Below, piece after piece: positions 6,247-6,807 of a stretch of 6,807 nt of DNA. The position numbers and the translations under genes are program-made. Each line of letters starts with the position of its first letter. The first letter of the stretch is position 1. Source of the stretch: Xanthobacteraceae bacterium (GTDB lineage Bacteria > Pseudomonadota > Alphaproteobacteria > Rhizobiales > Xanthobacteraceae); contig JASHQO010000131.1 in assembly GCA_030039105.1 (NCBI GenBank), positions 1 to 6,807 on the forward strand, in the 5' to 3' direction. Under the pieces are notes generated by a model. That model was not told where the DNA came from and ran no database searches. It saw only the letters and a program-made list of their open reading frames with translations.

Positions 6247-6804
6247 CCACTTCTGCGTCGGTGCGATGTGCGGCATGTAAGGCACGCCGAGCATGGCGTA
6301 GCCCTCCATGGTGCCGTAGACGACATCGACGGCGTCGCTGCGCAGCACGCCAAAGACGAACGGCCCCGGCGGGCCCTGCCAGCCTTCGATCTTGTTGATG
6401 CGCATCGCGCCGATGAAGTCGTGCTGCTCGCCGGCGGCGAGTTGGGCGAATTTCTTGCCCTTGGTCGTTTCGCTGGCGCCGTCGATGGCGCCGAGCGCGG
6501 CGCGATAGAAATTGGCGAACGGCGGACGGACATTGAGGATGCGGGCCTGCAGCAGGGCGTCCTCGGCCGGGATGGAGATCTGCTGGTCGACGAAGTTGAC
6601 GACGCCGGCTTCGCGCGCGCCGGGCACCAGCGCCTCGCCCATGGCGCCGAGCGTCGCCGCCTGCTCGGGGCTGAGCGTGCGCAGCGGCACATTGTCCGCG
6701 TACGCCTGTCGCGGCGTCAGCATCACCCCGGCGCCGCCGACCGTGAACGCGAGCGTGCCGATGGCCGCGCCCGTCATGAAGGCGCGCCGTTGAATCTCGT
6801 CCAT
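6244..6804 (-). CDS. Gluconate 2-dehydrogenase subunit 3 family protein with Tat signal
   Basis: A 186-residue small subunit of the Gluconate_2-dh3 family (the gamma subunit of FAD-dependent sugar dehydrogenases). The N-terminus has the twin-arginine motif QRRAFM (Arg6-Arg7), a hydrophobic stretch to about residue 30 and a likely cleavage site after Ala36 (QAYA before DN). The mature part opens LRTLSPEQAATLGAMGEALVPG, the family's typical first helix, and is about 150 residues, near normal. In characterised systems this subunit carries the Tat signal that exports the folded flavoprotein, and it stabilises the complex. It lies 12 bases upstream of the GMC gene on the same strand. The ATG at 6804 puts the Arg pair at positions 6-7, suitable for a Tat signal, but the window ends 3 bases further on, so a longer start and the promoter cannot be assessed. 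Confidence 0.88.
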   Translation of the reverse strand: MDEIQRRAFMTGAAIGTLAFTVGGAGVMLTPRQAYADNVPLRTLSPEQAATLGAMGEALVPGAREAGVVNFVDQQISIPAEDALLQARILNVRPPFANFYRAALGAIDGASETTKGKKFAQLAAGEQHDFIGAMRINKIEGWQGPPGPFVFGVLRSDAVDVVYGTMEGYAMLGVPYMPHIAPTQKW

Positions 6805-6807
6805 GAT

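Noticed and set aside
1..6807. CRISPR array, tRNA, insertion sequence or direct-repeat attachment sites
   Set aside because: No regularly spaced repeats, cloverleaf-like sequence, transposase or flanking duplications were seen by eye, including around the breakpoint near 4660.

Overview
The window is GC-rich DNA read as coming from an alphaproteobacterium of the Hyphomicrobiales (Bradyrhizobium/Rhodopseudomonas/Xanthobacteraceae-like). This rests on protein similarity recognised by eye, on codon usage, and on a folK tail preceding a heterodimeric methylmalonyl-CoA mutase pair; I recall that gene order from this group but could not check it.

Left half, plus strand: the last 38 codons of folK (folate synthesis) end at 118. 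They are followed by the two subunits of adenosylcobalamin-dependent methylmalonyl-CoA mutase. The small subunit (183-2033) has a degenerate cobalamin domain. The large subunit (2123-4267) is catalytic and keeps the DxHxxG cobalamin motif and the active-site Tyr/Arg/His. Together they interconvert (R)-methylmalonyl-CoA and succinyl-CoA, linking propionyl-CoA breakdown to the TCA cycle. The usual chaperone gene meaB is not in the window.

Middle, about 4267-4667, plus strand: a short lower-GC stretch holds the remains of a MNT-HEPN (MntA/HepT-type) toxin-antitoxin module directly abutting the mutase stop codon. The nucleotidyltransferase antitoxin keeps its GSx10DxD motif, but its natural start appears to be lost: there is an AAG where a TAATG overlap with the mutase stop would be expected. 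The HEPN toxin is cut after about 35 residues and runs into the 3' end of a convergent oxidoreductase gene. Both halves look broken, so this is probably a relic at a rearrangement breakpoint.

Right half, minus strand: a two-gene operon (6804 down to 4654). First comes a Tat-exported gluconate-2-dehydrogenase subunit-3-like protein, then a GMC-family flavoprotein catalytic subunit. The flavoprotein has a Cys-x5-Cys-x3-Cys cluster like that of FAD-dependent glucose dehydrogenases, which carry a 3Fe-4S centre. The pair should form a periplasmic sugar or polyol dehydrogenase feeding electrons to the respiratory chain. The cytochrome c subunit that often follows is not here; its expected place is taken by the toxin-antitoxin remnant.

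I found no rRNA, tRNA, CRISPR array, IS element or convincing intrinsic terminator. I do not see a wholly new system. The most unusual item is the double-broken MNT-HEPN relic wedged between two metabolic operons.
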